Shown here piece after piece: positions 1 through 26,234 of a stretch of 64,000 nt of DNA (positions are counted from its first letter, which is position 1; every line of letters begins with the position of its first letter). The position numbers and the translations under genes were made by a program. A model generated the notes under the pieces. That model was not told where the DNA came from. It ran no database searches and saw only the letters and a program-made list of their open reading frames with translations. Origin of the DNA: Euglena gracilis (lineage: Eukaryota; Euglenida; Euglenophyceae; Euglenales); assembly GCA_039621445.1 (NCBI GenBank), contig CP154955.1:25580354-25644353 (forward strand), in the 5' to 3' direction.

Positions 1-1787
1 CGTAGCGTTGGGCCCCGCCCCCGGTCGCAAGTAGTACCCGGCCGGCGTGCCGTCTGGGCAACGCCAATGCACACCGGTCCACCCCCGCCCCCTGAGGTCG
101 CATTCCACTTTCAAAAAAACCAGCCATTCGCTTCCGACCCCCCATCCAGCCACTCGACCAAAACTGGCCAAAAATAAAGGATTTAGGTCGAAAATTCACA
201 AATTTCCGGCGCCTTGGGCACCAGGTGGTCACTTTCGGCCAGTCCTGGCCAAACTCACCCCTGGGGGGGGGCGTCTGGAGCCAAAAAACCATTCAGTCAC
301 TCCGAGAAAAAAAACCAGCCAGAACCCCCCCCCCCCCCGAGGTGGGTCGGACGCCTTAAGCATTACGCAGTGGTGTGGTCCAGGCACAGCGCGCCGTCCG
401 CCGCCGCAGTTGGGGGGACGAAGAGGGCCGCGCCGGCGAGGGGGTCCCCCGCAGGACTTTGCTGTGCCAACCGGCAGCGAGGCCTACACATTGGGCGCTG
501 GCGCCGCCGGGTGGGAAGAGTTAGGGCGGGGGGTCCCGGCCGCGGCATGGCCAGAGCCCAGACAAAAAAGTGTGACCGAAAGAAGTGATGGGGAGGAAAG
601 GTGGGCAATTGCCAGAGGGGGGGAGGTGAAGGGCAATTGGACCTTCTGGCGGGAAAAAGGGAGCAACATATTGACTCGGTTGGCCCGGGGCAGGGAAGCC
701 TTGCTCGGAGGGGGCCGGCACCGCGGGGGCTCGGGGCGGGGCCGGGGAGGGTCGATGGGGGGTGGCCGCACCCCTGGGGCCAAGGCGTGTGCTGTGGTGT
801 GAAATGATGCGGGGGATGCTCGTCGGGAGGGACAGGGACTGGGGCACGGGCCACAACAATAGGCTGATGACAGCTCTGGACCTAATTTCAAATGCCAACC
901 TGGATGCTTTTCGGAATTCGAAGGGAAACCAGAAGCGTGGTGAAGCATGGTCAATCTCCGGTGGTGGCTCCACGGGTGCTCCGTTGGGCACAGCTAGGCG
1001 GTGAAGATGTGTGTCTTCAGTTGGAGATGTGGGGCCAGGGCTAACGAGAATGCCCACCCAACAAGGAAAAAAAGCAAAATCAATGAAGAGCAGGAAACAG
1101 GGAGTTCAGCGGGGTCTCTGTTCTGAGATTCAATATTAGTTTGGTCGATAGCAGAAGGGTCCCTGCGACAGAGCCACCAAATGCTGTGCATCATTTGTGG
1201 GTGCCTCTCCTGTGCCTCACCGATGCAGCCACCAAATTATTCTTCAAAAGCAATCCAGAAAAAATAGACTCATTATTCAAGCGCCCCGAGGGTCGTCCAG
1301 TTTTTATTATTGCACATGACGTGAGGATTGTATGGATTATTACATTTCATTTCGGCTGGGATACCAAGCCCATCCCCAATGATCCGGTCCGTTCTGGGCG
1401 TCCGGCGACTCCGGCCCCCGATCAGCGCCCGGGCTCTGGGTGAGGAGCGGAGCGGCGGCGCCGGGGCCGCCCCGCGCCGTCCCCGGCGCCGTCAGTGCGG
1501 CGGACGGCGCGTGGTGCGCCGCGGCGACGGCGCGCAGCTCCGCCCGGGCCCGCCGGACCTCTGCCAGCAGCGGTGGGGGGCCCTCAGCTGGGCGGGGGAC
1601 CCACCGCACGGGGCGGGGGCAGGCTGGGGGCTGGGAGGCTCCAGGCAGGGGGGTGACCCCATAGGGTACCCATCGCCGCGAGGGCCGGCCCGGAGTTTAG
1701 CCGACGTTGGGGGCGGCGGGCGGCAAGGGTTCAGGAAGGCCGGAGCCCACAAGCCGCTGGAGCTGCTTTTGAGGCTCACACACAGAG
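1..1787. other. No supported gene; repeats and GC-rich sequence
   Basis: Bases 50-370 resemble the element family at 15876 (AAACCAGCCATTC, CTTAAGCATTACG). Bases 1420-1720 are GC-rich, without a convincing exon. Open frames here look like low-complexity artefacts. Confidence 0.5.
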
Positions 1788-3311
1788 CAGACATTCATTT
1801 AGTGTGGCTCACAAAAAACGTGTGAACCACAAATTTTATTTGGTGTCCACAGGTGAACCACAAAAAATATTTTGGTGCCCACAGGTGAACCACAAAAAAT
1901 ATTTTGGTGCCCACAGGTGAACCACAAAACACTTTTTGGTGTCCACAAAAAATTTTGTTGCCAACAAAACTTGATTGAGGATCGAAAAAGAACCAAGTTT
2001 TACAGCTAAAAGCGGATTGATCTTGAGACACCTCAGCCAAATTGTGGACCTTGGCTCCGGCTCAATCTGTAAAGTGTGGCAGCGAATCACACCCCCAGGC
2101 TTGTATGAGAATCTTGGAGGGGGGGGGGGGGGGGGGGGACCCCTCCAACCTCCAGTTTTCGGTCGCCGAATCTTCTCAGTTTCTGGGTAAAAAAAAAGTC
2201 GAAAAAAATCGAAGCAAAGGGGTGGGGGGGGGTATGGGATGGGGTCGCTGACCTCTTAACCTTTCAAAAAATACTGTACCCCCCCCTTTCGTTGACACGC
2301 CAATGTTCTAGGAGAGTGCCGTTGCCACGGGGTGTGTGTCAACGACACGCCATGTCAATGTCACTGTGATTCAATAGGTGGTGTTCCAGAAAAGTGCCGT
2401 TGACACGGGGGGGGGGGTGTCAACGACACGCCGTGCCAACGACAAGGGGGGGGGGAGGTAAGTAACCGTAAATTGCAGGTGTGTGATTTGTAAATCATAA
2501 TTTATGCGAAATTTGCAATGCTGGTCCTTCGGCCGTCCATGACGTGCAAGTCCCATTAAGATCCAACACTATTCAAATCTGGTCCCCCACCCCCCAAGTT
2601 TTGGAAGGGGGTCCCCCCACCCCCCTGCTCCGCGGGGGCAAAAAAAAATCTTCCAGCGCTTCGCGCCGGGTGTGTATTTTAGCACCCTCTTGAGGCTCAA
2701 TATAAAAATTTGCACCCAAATGCATGGGTTCCGAGCCAAAAACGGGGGGGGGGGGGGGGGGGGGGGGCGAAAAACGCTCATTTTCGGCTCAAAAACAGTT
2801 TTTCCGGGTCCGGGAAACATCGTTTTGGGAAAAAATTTTCGATCTTTTTCCCGGATTTTTCGACCTCTTCAACCCAAACATGGCCGAAAACAGCCAAGTC
2901 AAAACAAGCCAAAACTGGCCCAAATTGGCCCAACAAAGCCCAACAAAATGGCCGAAATTGGCCCAAAAATGGCCGTAACTCGGGCTGGGTGGGGAGTTGC
3001 GGGGAAATCAAAATACCTTGAGATAGGGCTTCAAAGGACTTCAATTCAGGTCTCCAGACGTTTCCTTTGACTCCCCACCATTTTCGAGAAAGTTTAGAAA
3101 AATCGATTTTTTGACCCAAATGTTTGGTGTCCAAATGTGAACCACAAATATTTTCTTGGTGTCCACAGGTGAACCACAAAAAAACTTTTGTTGTCCACAG
3201 GTGAACCACAAAAATTTTTTGTTGTCCATACGTGAACCACAAAAAAAATTTTGGTGTCCACAGTGAACCACAAAATGACAACCTTGGTGTACCACACTAA
3301 ATGAATGTCTG
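1788..3311. mobile_element. 1.5-kb inverted-repeat element, CAGACATTCATTTAGTGTGG family
   Basis: Ends CAGACATTCATTTAGTGTGG and CCACACTAAATGAATGTCTG, duplications ACACAGAG and TCACAGAG (7 of 8). Terminal bases resemble the 29403 element. It contains arrays of a roughly 33-bp unit around GGTGTCCACAGGTGAACCAC at 1815-1960 and 3118-3285. No transposase frame was recognised, so it is probably non-autonomous. Confidence 0.8.
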
Positions 3312-5540
3312 TCACAGAGTTGGTGACTCGGAATGTTTTTCTCCTGCGTTCTGTTCTCTCTGGCGGCAATTGTCACCAAAAAAGGGGGGAAAGTGAGGAG
3401 GACGTGCCCCCAGGGCTGCACCCGAAGGCCTGGTGGGGGGATTGACCCCCCCCCACCCTCCAGGGCACTTTCAAGGGACAATTCCCTGGGTGTCGAAGGT
3501 GCCGGAGGAAAGCTTTACCGAATCCCCCACCCCCAATTGCCGTTCCGGCCGGCCAGCACCCGTCCCCAGCCTGGGGAGGGGTGCTGCGCGCCGCAGAAGT
3601 CATAGCGCCGGAGCAGCAGCAGCTGGACCAGGAAGGCGGCGGCGGCGAGGCCCCACACCGGCCATGTCATGCGCCGGGGGACGCCGGCCCGGCCCCCGGC
3701 ATGGGCTTTGGTGGGGCTTGGCCGCTGCAGAGGAGGACGCCTCTGGGCAGCACTGGGAGACCTTCGAGAAGGGGAAGTCAATGGTGGGGTCCATTGACTC
3801 ACTTGACCCCCCCCCCCCTGGGGGGCACTTTCTCCCGGGCCCTGACCACACACTTTTTTGAAAACCCACCCACGATACCTCAAACCATCCACTCACCCAC
3901 CCACCCACCCAAAACCGACCTAATATCGGCCGAAACCCCTTGAAAAAAAAATTCCGGCCCGGCCATCGCATGGCACACACCCCTGCGGGGGGGGGGGGGG
4001 GGGCCTCTAACCCCCCCCCCCCTGGGGGGGGGGGGGGGGGGGTCACGCAGGTGTTAATGAATGCATGGTGGGGACCCCAAAATCACACTCGTGACTTTGT
4101 GGTTCCACAAACCACAAACCACAAACAGACAAAGGAGTTGCCTGGTGATTCGTGTGCTGAAAAATGTGAAGCATCTCTATCAGAGAACATCACATTGAGA
4201 AAAGAGTCACATGCAGAGGAAGTCACTCTGCCATGGAGGAAAATTTCATTTGTGGCCACTCATGCTGATGATGTTCAGCCTGTTAGAAAAAAATCCCAGC
4301 CAAAATATTTTCCTACGAAGCAGTAAATAATTAACCTTTTGGCTCATGTCGATTAGATTAGAAGCGTGGAAGGAGATAGCTTGATGAGAAGGCATAACCG
4401 CAAATTGGAAGACTCGGGATTGACAAAAAAAGATCAAGGGAATTTACATACATTAAATCATAATCACAGCAACAAACCAGGAACAACCGACCGGAATTTC
4501 GGTTAAAAAAATACAAAAAAAGGTCCCAGCCCCAATAAACCCCCTTCGGATTTCCATCAATTGAACCAAAAAATCAATTTTCAACAAGGTCATGCTGGAA
4601 ATTATGAAGAGGAGCCCCGGAGTTAATTGATCACTCAAAAAGAACTGGGAGGGGGTCAAGGAGAAACCCATTGTTGTTGTCAAAGGGATGCACACACAGG
4701 CCCCCTCCACCCGCCAGTGCAAAGGCGCTGCACCACAAAAAGATGCTGGGTGACGACCAGGAGACGGGCGATATCCACAGTGTGTGCCAGGGGCCAGAGG
4801 GGCGGACCGCAGATACAAATAAGAGGGAAGGAGGGGGCGCCGCCACCCACCGGAACGCTGCGCTGGCTACTGTGGCGGGGTTTGTAGACTGGCCGCTGCT
4901 TGGCCCTGAGCCAAGCGTGCGGCTTCTTCAGGGCTTGTTGCTTTGGGAATTTTGGCTTGGGATGGACTCACTCCATTGTTGGAAAAGTTGCGGCCATTGT
5001 TACCGGGCCTTCTTTTAGTGCTCCACAAACAAAAGTTGCCTCTTCTAATAGGCTTCCACACTGCCAAACGTGTGCCTTTCATCCGGCGTGCCATTGGATT
5101 GTGTAGCGGTCCTTTCCCTCCACTGGGGCACCCCCTCCCCTCACACTGGGGGGCGGGAGGGTGGGCAATGGCGGCGGCCCCAGAGGCGTCCGGGAGGCAG
5201 CGGCTCTCCCCCGAAGGGGGCGAGTACATCACACCCCGGTAGGCAGGGGATAAGGCGGCACGGGGCGACTGCTTGCTGCACCCCCCCTGGCAGGGATAGA
5301 CGGGAAGCCTTGAAGGGGGTGGGTCGGACTCCCCCTCCCACCTCGAAACTGAAGCGGGCCCGAAAATTTTCGGTTTTTGTTGACGGGGAAAAAGGCCAGA
5401 AATCGGGCCGAAATTGTTCAGAAATCCCTGATGTTCATTGAAAATTATATATCATTTTTTAAAATTAAAAATAAACTCATTTTATAAAATTTAAGTATAA
5501 AAATATACTCATTTTTTAAAATTAATAAACATTTTTTTCA
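3312..5540. other. No clear gene; GC repeats then AT-rich sequence
   Basis: Around 3776-4065 is a C/G-rich repeat flanked by ATGGTGGGG on both sides, possibly another insertion; related CCCACCCACCCA repeats are at 59390 and 59990. A + strand frame at 4057-4326 looks protein-like but has no recognisable domain. Bases 5440-5540 are strongly AT-rich. Confidence 0.4.
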
Positions 5541-7430
5541 AAAAAATGGGAATATGCTCAAAAAGTGAGGAGGAGAAGATGAGGAAGGAGGTGTTTTTGT
5601 TCCTTTTCCAGCGCGCAGCGCCGGAAGAAATTTTTTCGATGTTTTTGGAACCTAACAAGGGGGGTGGGGGGTCCGGATCCGGTCAGGGGGTCCGGGGTGG
5701 GTGGACCCCCCACCACCTAACCCCCCCCAAAATAAGACCGGGGGTCCATTTCATGGGTCGGCTGCTGGAAAGCCCGAGGGGGGGGGATCCATTTTCATGG
5801 GGGGGGATCCATTTTATGGATTTTTGCTGGAAAATTTTTCGACCCCCCCCAAAATGTCCAAAAATGCCCCCCAAAATACCAATTTTCGAAAAATTCGGCG
5901 CTTCGCGCCAGACAAATAGGAGAAAATATGCTGAATTGTGTGAAAACTGTCCCAAAGTGGCAGATTTACCCGCCAAAATGTCCCAATTTTCAAAAATCCG
6001 GCGCTTCGCGCCGGCAGGGGGGGTCTTATTTATGGGGGGGTCCATTTCATGGATTTTTGCTCGGCCAGGGGGAGGTCTTATTTTGGGGGGTCCATTTTAT
6101 GGGGGGGTCGCTAAGCTCTCATCTCTTTAGAGTAAGAGCAACGCTTAGCACCAGGGAAAAGGGGGGGTCAGACCCGCCCCCCCCCTCCCCCCCCCTGGGT
6201 AGACCGTGAAATCCACGGACTATCACCATGACCCCGGCCCGGTTCCCGGAATTTTTTTTTAGTCGCCTGGATTTCGAGTTTCCGAATCGCCTGGGTTTGA
6301 CCCCCAACTCCCCGCCAGGCCTGAGTTATTCACGTGCGAAGGGGTCTAAACTGGGTAGGATTTGCCCAGCCCCTTTTTAAGCCCCTCCCCCCTTTGGACT
6401 CTGCCATTTCGGCCAAAAAATGTCAATTTCAAAATATCTGCAAAATGATGCAAAATCAAAAGAAATGGCCAGAGACCTAATTCGAAGCCCTTGGAACGTC
6501 CTATATACTGGTATTTTGATTTTCCCGCAACTCCCCGCCCAGCCCGAGATACGGCCGTTTTTCGGCCCAGATGGCCGTTTTGTACACTTTTCCCACTGTC
6601 CGACTTAGCCATTTTCGGCCAAAAAAAGTGGGGAAAAATCGAAAAAAATTTTCACCCGAAACGATGTTTTTTGGCCTCCCGGACCCGGAAAAACTGTTTT
6701 TGAGCCGAAAAACAGCGTTTTTCGACCCGCCAGCTCCCCGTTTTGGGCCGCCAACCCATTGACTTTGGGTCAAAACTGGGTCAAAAAAAAGTCGAAAAAA
6801 TCGAAAAAAATTGCCCGAAATGATGTTTTTTGGGCCTCCCAGACCCGAAAAAGGTGTTTTTTGAGCCAAAAATGACTGTTCTTTTTTTACCTCCCGTTTC
6901 GGGCACAAAACCCTTGCATTTCAGTCAAAAGAGCTCCATGGAGTGCGCCGGTTTACATAGGGGGGGTCGCTGAGTCTCTTTAGAGTAAGAGCGAAGCTTA
7001 CCACCAGGTAAAAGGGGGGGTCGGACCCGCCCCCCCCCCCCCTCCCCCGGCCCACCCCCCCCTCTGGGTAGACTGTGAAACCCGCGGATTATCACCATGA
7101 CCCCGGCCCGGTCCCCGGATTTTTTTTCCAGTCGTGAGCGACTGGATTTCCAGTTTCCGAAACACCTGGGTTTGACCCCCAACATAGCACACAGCGGGCC
7201 GGGCCGGGCCGGGCCGCTGGGCCGCCGGCCGGGCCGGGCCGCCGGGCCGCTGGCAGACCGGGCCGGGCCGGGGTGGTCTCCCAAAGAGCTCAGCTCTACG
7301 TCACACCCTGGTCTTATTTTGGGGGGATTTACTTCAAAAACCGAAGGGCCACCCATCTGTCCCTGCCACCTGACGATAAGAAGAAGCAGTGGCGGTAGAG
7401 AACTTGGTATTTTAATGTGTGGGTGAATGA

Positions 7431-7531
<101 letters not shown>

Positions 7532-9735
7532 GTGAGTGTGGCGATTCAAACAGCACGAAAACGCGCCACAAACTTTCCTGACGACTCGTCTGTTGTGTGC
7601 CCAGGCCGTCGAAGGTGGCCGTGGTCCAAAAAAAGTAGAGTCGCTTTTGCGCTGTATCTGAAAGACCCCAAGGTGGGCATAAAGGATGGATCGGGGGGGG
7701 ATAAATGATGGAGAAATCGGGTGGCTTGCTGTCATTTTGTTTCTCTTTTCCCCGTCATGTAAAGGCTACCGCAGGTCGACGGCAGTCGCCCATCGCTGGC
7801 TCATCGGAGCGGCACACATGCAGGACAAAGGCCAAGGAGGGGGGATGTGGGGGCCAGAAACAGGGTAGGAGGGGCCACGGGGGGGGGGGGGCAAGGCTGG
7901 CGTGGGGACCTGGGGCGGACCCCCCTCACTTGTAAACCCCCCACCTGTGAACCCCCCCGGACCAACCGGGACTTATAAACACCCCCCTGGGGAAGAAGAA
8001 TGGAAACCGCTGGGGACGATTTTTATCGGCCGCAATCCACCCAAAAACTGATTTTTGGGCAGTTTTTTTTGAGACCGGCCATCATCAAAAATGCCATTTT
8101 TGACCAAATTTGCCAAAAAGTGCCAATTTTGGGGGATTTTGGGGTCATTTTGGGGGGGGGGGTCAGATTTTCACAAACAATTCCGGGACCTATAAACCAG
8201 GTTTTGAATAGTGCTGAGCTCTTGATGAGCGCACACCCACCCCTTCATAGACCCCTCTATATACACCGACCCACTCCACGGATCTCTTTTGGCTGAAATG
8301 CAAGGGTTTTGTGTCCGAAACCGGAGGCCAGGGGGTCAAAAAACAGTCGTTTTTGGCTCAAAAATCACCTTTCCTGGGTCCGGGAGGCCAAAAAACATCG
8401 TTTCGGGCAAAAAAATTTTCGATTTTTTTTCGATTTTTTTTCGACTTTTTTGACCCAAAATCAATGGGTTGGCGGCCCAAAACGGGGCGCTGGCGGGTCG
8501 AAAAACGCTCATTTTCCGCTCAAAAACAGTTTTTCTGGGTCCGGGAGGCCAAAAAACATCGACTTTTTTGCCCGAAAACGGCTGTCGAACAGTGGAAAAA
8601 GTGTACAAAATGGCCCAAATTGGCCGAAAAACGCCCGTATCTCGGGCTAGGCGGTGAGCTGCGGGGAAACCAAACTCCCAGTAGATAGAGCGTTCCAAGG
8701 GCTTCAATTTAGGTCTCCGGACATTTCCTTTGATTTTGCATCATTTTCGAGAAATTTTGAAAACATCGATTTTTTGACCCCCCCACCCCCCGAAAACGGC
8801 TAGGTCGGATAGTGGGAAAAGTGTACAAAACGGCCATCTGGGCCGAAAACAGCCGTATCTCGGGCTAGGCGGGGAGTTGCGGGGAAATCAAAACACCGGT
8901 AGATGGGGCGTTCCAAGGGCTTCGAATTAGGTCTCCGGACATTTCCTTTGATTTGGCTTCATTTTGGGATATTTTGAAAATTGACATTTTTTTGGCCGAA
9001 ATGGCAGAGTCCAAAGGGGGGGGGGGGCTTATCCAGGGGGGCGGGCCGATCCTACCCAGTTTGGACCCCTTCGCGCGTGAATAACTCGGGCCTGGCGGGG
9101 AGTTGGGGGCCAAACCCAGGTGATTCGGAAACTAGAAATCCAATCGCTCGCGACTGAAAGAAAAAATTCCGGGAACCGGGCCGGGATCATGGTGATAATC
9201 CGTCGGTTCTCCTGGTGGCCCCCGACCCGGGGGGGGGGGAGGGGGGGGTCGAGGGGGGGGGTTTCGCCGGTGGTAAGCTTCGCTCTTACCCATAAAGGGA
9301 TAAGAGCTCAGCGACCCCCCACCTATAAACCCCTCCCTTCAGCCGACCAACCAAACCGGATCCTATAAACCCTGGGGGGTTTATAAGGGGGGGGGGGGGT
9401 TGCGGTGTGTCCGTCGCCGCTGGGGCGATTGGGCGACGCTGACTTCACTTCATCTCAAGTTTGGAAGGTTGCCCCCGGAGGCGCCGTGCCAACAGAGCCG
9501 CCAGCAAAGTGACTTTTCAGGCGGTGGGTGACTTCCGGCCGGTCCGGGAAAGGCGTCCCCACCACCCACATCTCCGCCCCGGGACGGTTGGCTCGCCCCA
9601 GCCCCCCGCCGGGACACTTGTGCACTCACCAAAGCGCAGTCAGCAAGTCAGCACGGAGAGAGGGCCGGGGCACCGGCGGCGCAGGGGGAGGGGCCTGCGC
9701 CCCGGCTCGCCCGGGCCGAGGGGGGCGATGGGGGG

Positions 9736-23548
<13,813 letters not shown>

Positions 23549-23555
23549 GCACTTC

Positions 23556-23563
23556 CCCGTCTG
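23556..23563 (-). promoter_or_regulatory. Probable spliced-leader trans-splice acceptor of the kinase gene
   Basis: The sequence reads GTGCAG then ACGGGGAAGTGC then ATG on the minus strand. The acceptor AG lies 12 bases upstream of the start codon and only about 170 bases downstream of the preceding gene's stop (23728), so there is little room for a separate promoter and leader exon. This fits trans-splicing in Euglenozoa; it is an inference without RNA data. Confidence 0.5.
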
Positions 23564-23727
23564 CACGCACAGCGCCAAAAAAAAGTTAGTGCAGCCAGGA
23601 CTCAAAGGGAGGCGTGGGGGCAGTGGGGGCAGTGATCAGCAAACGAGGCGACGAGGCAAATGAAACGCCTAAACGAGGGCGGGGGTGTTCCAACAAGGGA
23701 GTACACTTTGCGCTGAAACAAAAGTGC

Positions 23728-25557
23728 TCAGGTTGTGCCCGGCGTTGCCGCCGCCGCCGCCGCGGACCGCCGGGCCCGCTCCCGGGCGGCGTGCAGCATC
23801 CGTTGCCGCCAGGGCAGCCCGGGCCAGCCGGGGGGGGGGGGGGAAGAGGTTGCCCCCCCCACACCACCCACAGGGTTGCGGGGGGGATTCCCGGCCGGCT
23901 CTGGGTTCCGCTGCCGCTCCAGGAGGCTGGCCCGCTGCTCCGGCCAGGAGAGCCCCTGTGGCGGGACCGGGGGGCGATGGTAGGGCCGGCTGACACAGAG
24001 CCGCCACACGGTGACTGGGGAAGGGGTGGCGCTATACCCATTGAAGGCCCAACAGGAGACCCCTCCCCCCCCCCCCAAATGCCACCCCCATCCTTAGTTT
24101 TCAAGGGCACACGAAGTCTGAGCTCGGGGGGGGGGTATTCAGGGGTGAGTATTTGACCATAGCGAGCAAGCTCTTTCTTGGAACACCCAAAAGCGGAGGC
24201 GGGGGAGGGGGATAATTTAGGCGAAAATATTCGAAGTCAAAAAATGGTGCCAAAAGAAAATCACCCAGCCCCCAAGCCTCCTTTTTTCATTTTCCATTGC
24301 AAATAGACAAACCCGCACTTATTGTGGGTTTGATTGTGGGCAGTGCCCTGATAAGTGTGCACCCCCAAGGGTCCGAAACTACCTCCCCAAAAAGTGCACA
24401 CCTCCTCCCAAAGGAGAAATTACTGTCACATCTCAGGTCGGAAAGCAAACACAATTGTCCTTCTCAGGCCAAACGTTTCTATCATCCAAGCCCAAATTTG
24501 ACGCATAATCACTTGACTCGCTGCTTGACATCACAAGAAAGGGAAAAACTGAAAAAGAGTGGTGGAAATCAAATATTTTGTGTTTTGCCCTTATAAGTGC
24601 GCACCCCTTGGGGTCCGAAAATACGTCCTGAAAATGCGCGCACCTGTGCATTTATTTGGGGGGTTACTCTTTTTTGATATGTATTCTAAACCCCATTTCA
24701 TCAATGGTATGATTATGCGGACGTTTCTCATAATTTTATCCACTCGTTTTCTTTACCTTTACAGCTGCCCAGAGGGGAGGATATTATTTAGGCAGCCGAA
24801 ATAGGCCCTCGGGGTGGGTCACACCGCCTTAAATTTCAGCCTGCTTGGAAGAGGTGTATTGCATTGTACGGCATATTTGGGGTTATTAGCATAATTATCA
24901 TGTGTGGTCACTGTTGCTGCTGCTGGTGCTGTTGTTGAAATCACGATTTTTCATTGTTATTTGTATCAACATCATTGTGGTTGGTGTTGCTGCCGTTGCC
25001 GCCGCCGCCGCCGCCGCCGCTGCTGACACACATGCTTTGCATTGCACACCTCCCCGCCGGAGAGCTTCGTCTTTGCGACATGGGCCAGCCAGCATGCACC
25101 GGACGCCGCCGCCACCACGGGGGCGCAGGTCAGGCCCATGCAACCGTGGAGGCACACCACCCCGGTGGAAGAGGTGGCCTCCTGTGGAGGCGGACCACGC
25201 CCCCTGGCCCACACCTCGCACACCAGCACCGCTGCCACGATGTCCAATCACCACAAAGCCAGCCAACGTTAGTGTATGTTTTGGGCTGCTGTCCACACTT
25301 TTTTCAACAAAAAAAAGTAAAAAAAACATAGTTTTTGTAATTTTGGGAAGATGCTGCTGTCAGAAATATGGAGAGAACCCTGAAAATGACAAAAAAAAAT
25401 TGGCGAAAAGCTTGGCCTTGGGTGAAATATGGTCCAGGATGCGGAAAAATTCTTAGTCGAAATTATTTCCCAGCAGAAAACAGGAAGAAAACGAAAAAGG
25501 CCAAAGTGTGGTGTGGTGCGGTATGGCATGGTGTGGTGCGGTGCGGTGCAATGAGGT

Positions 25558-25637
<80 letters not shown>

Positions 25638-26178
25638 TGAGTGTGTGTGTGTGTGTGTGCAGGGGGGGGAAATTGATATCGGAGGCCTTCAGAAAAATTG
25701 CGGAAAATTGCGGAAAAATTGGGGAAATTGCGGAAAAATTGCGGAAAAATTGATATCGGGTATACACATGTCTGCTTGGGGGGACTTAGAAAATTTTCAA
25801 TTGTGAGGTTCAGAACACCGAAACACCCACGTCGATATAGGCGAGCACAAATCAACACGCTTGCTGTTCTTTGCACAGGTGGGACGCACCCAATCCTGTG
25901 ACCAGTGGTGCACCTGTGAGAAAAATTGGTAAACTGGGGGGGGAACAACAAAACACAATAGCACACCTGTTGATCCATTTGAAGAATGGCTTGAACTCAT
26001 TGCATCTTCCATCTTCGGTGGTGGGGAAAAAATTCTTCAAAAAAATGGTGAAAAATTGCGGAAAATTGCGGAAATTGCGGAAAAATTGCGGAAAATTGCG
26101 GAAAATTGCGGAAATTGCGGAAAATTGCGGAAATTGCGGAAAAATTGCGGATATCAATTTTTTCCCCCCTGGTGTGGG

Positions 26179-26234
<56 letters not shown>

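Noticed and set aside
1815-3285. VVHLWTPK peptide repeats as a protein
   Set aside because: They are translations of a roughly 33-bp tandem repeat inside a mobile element.
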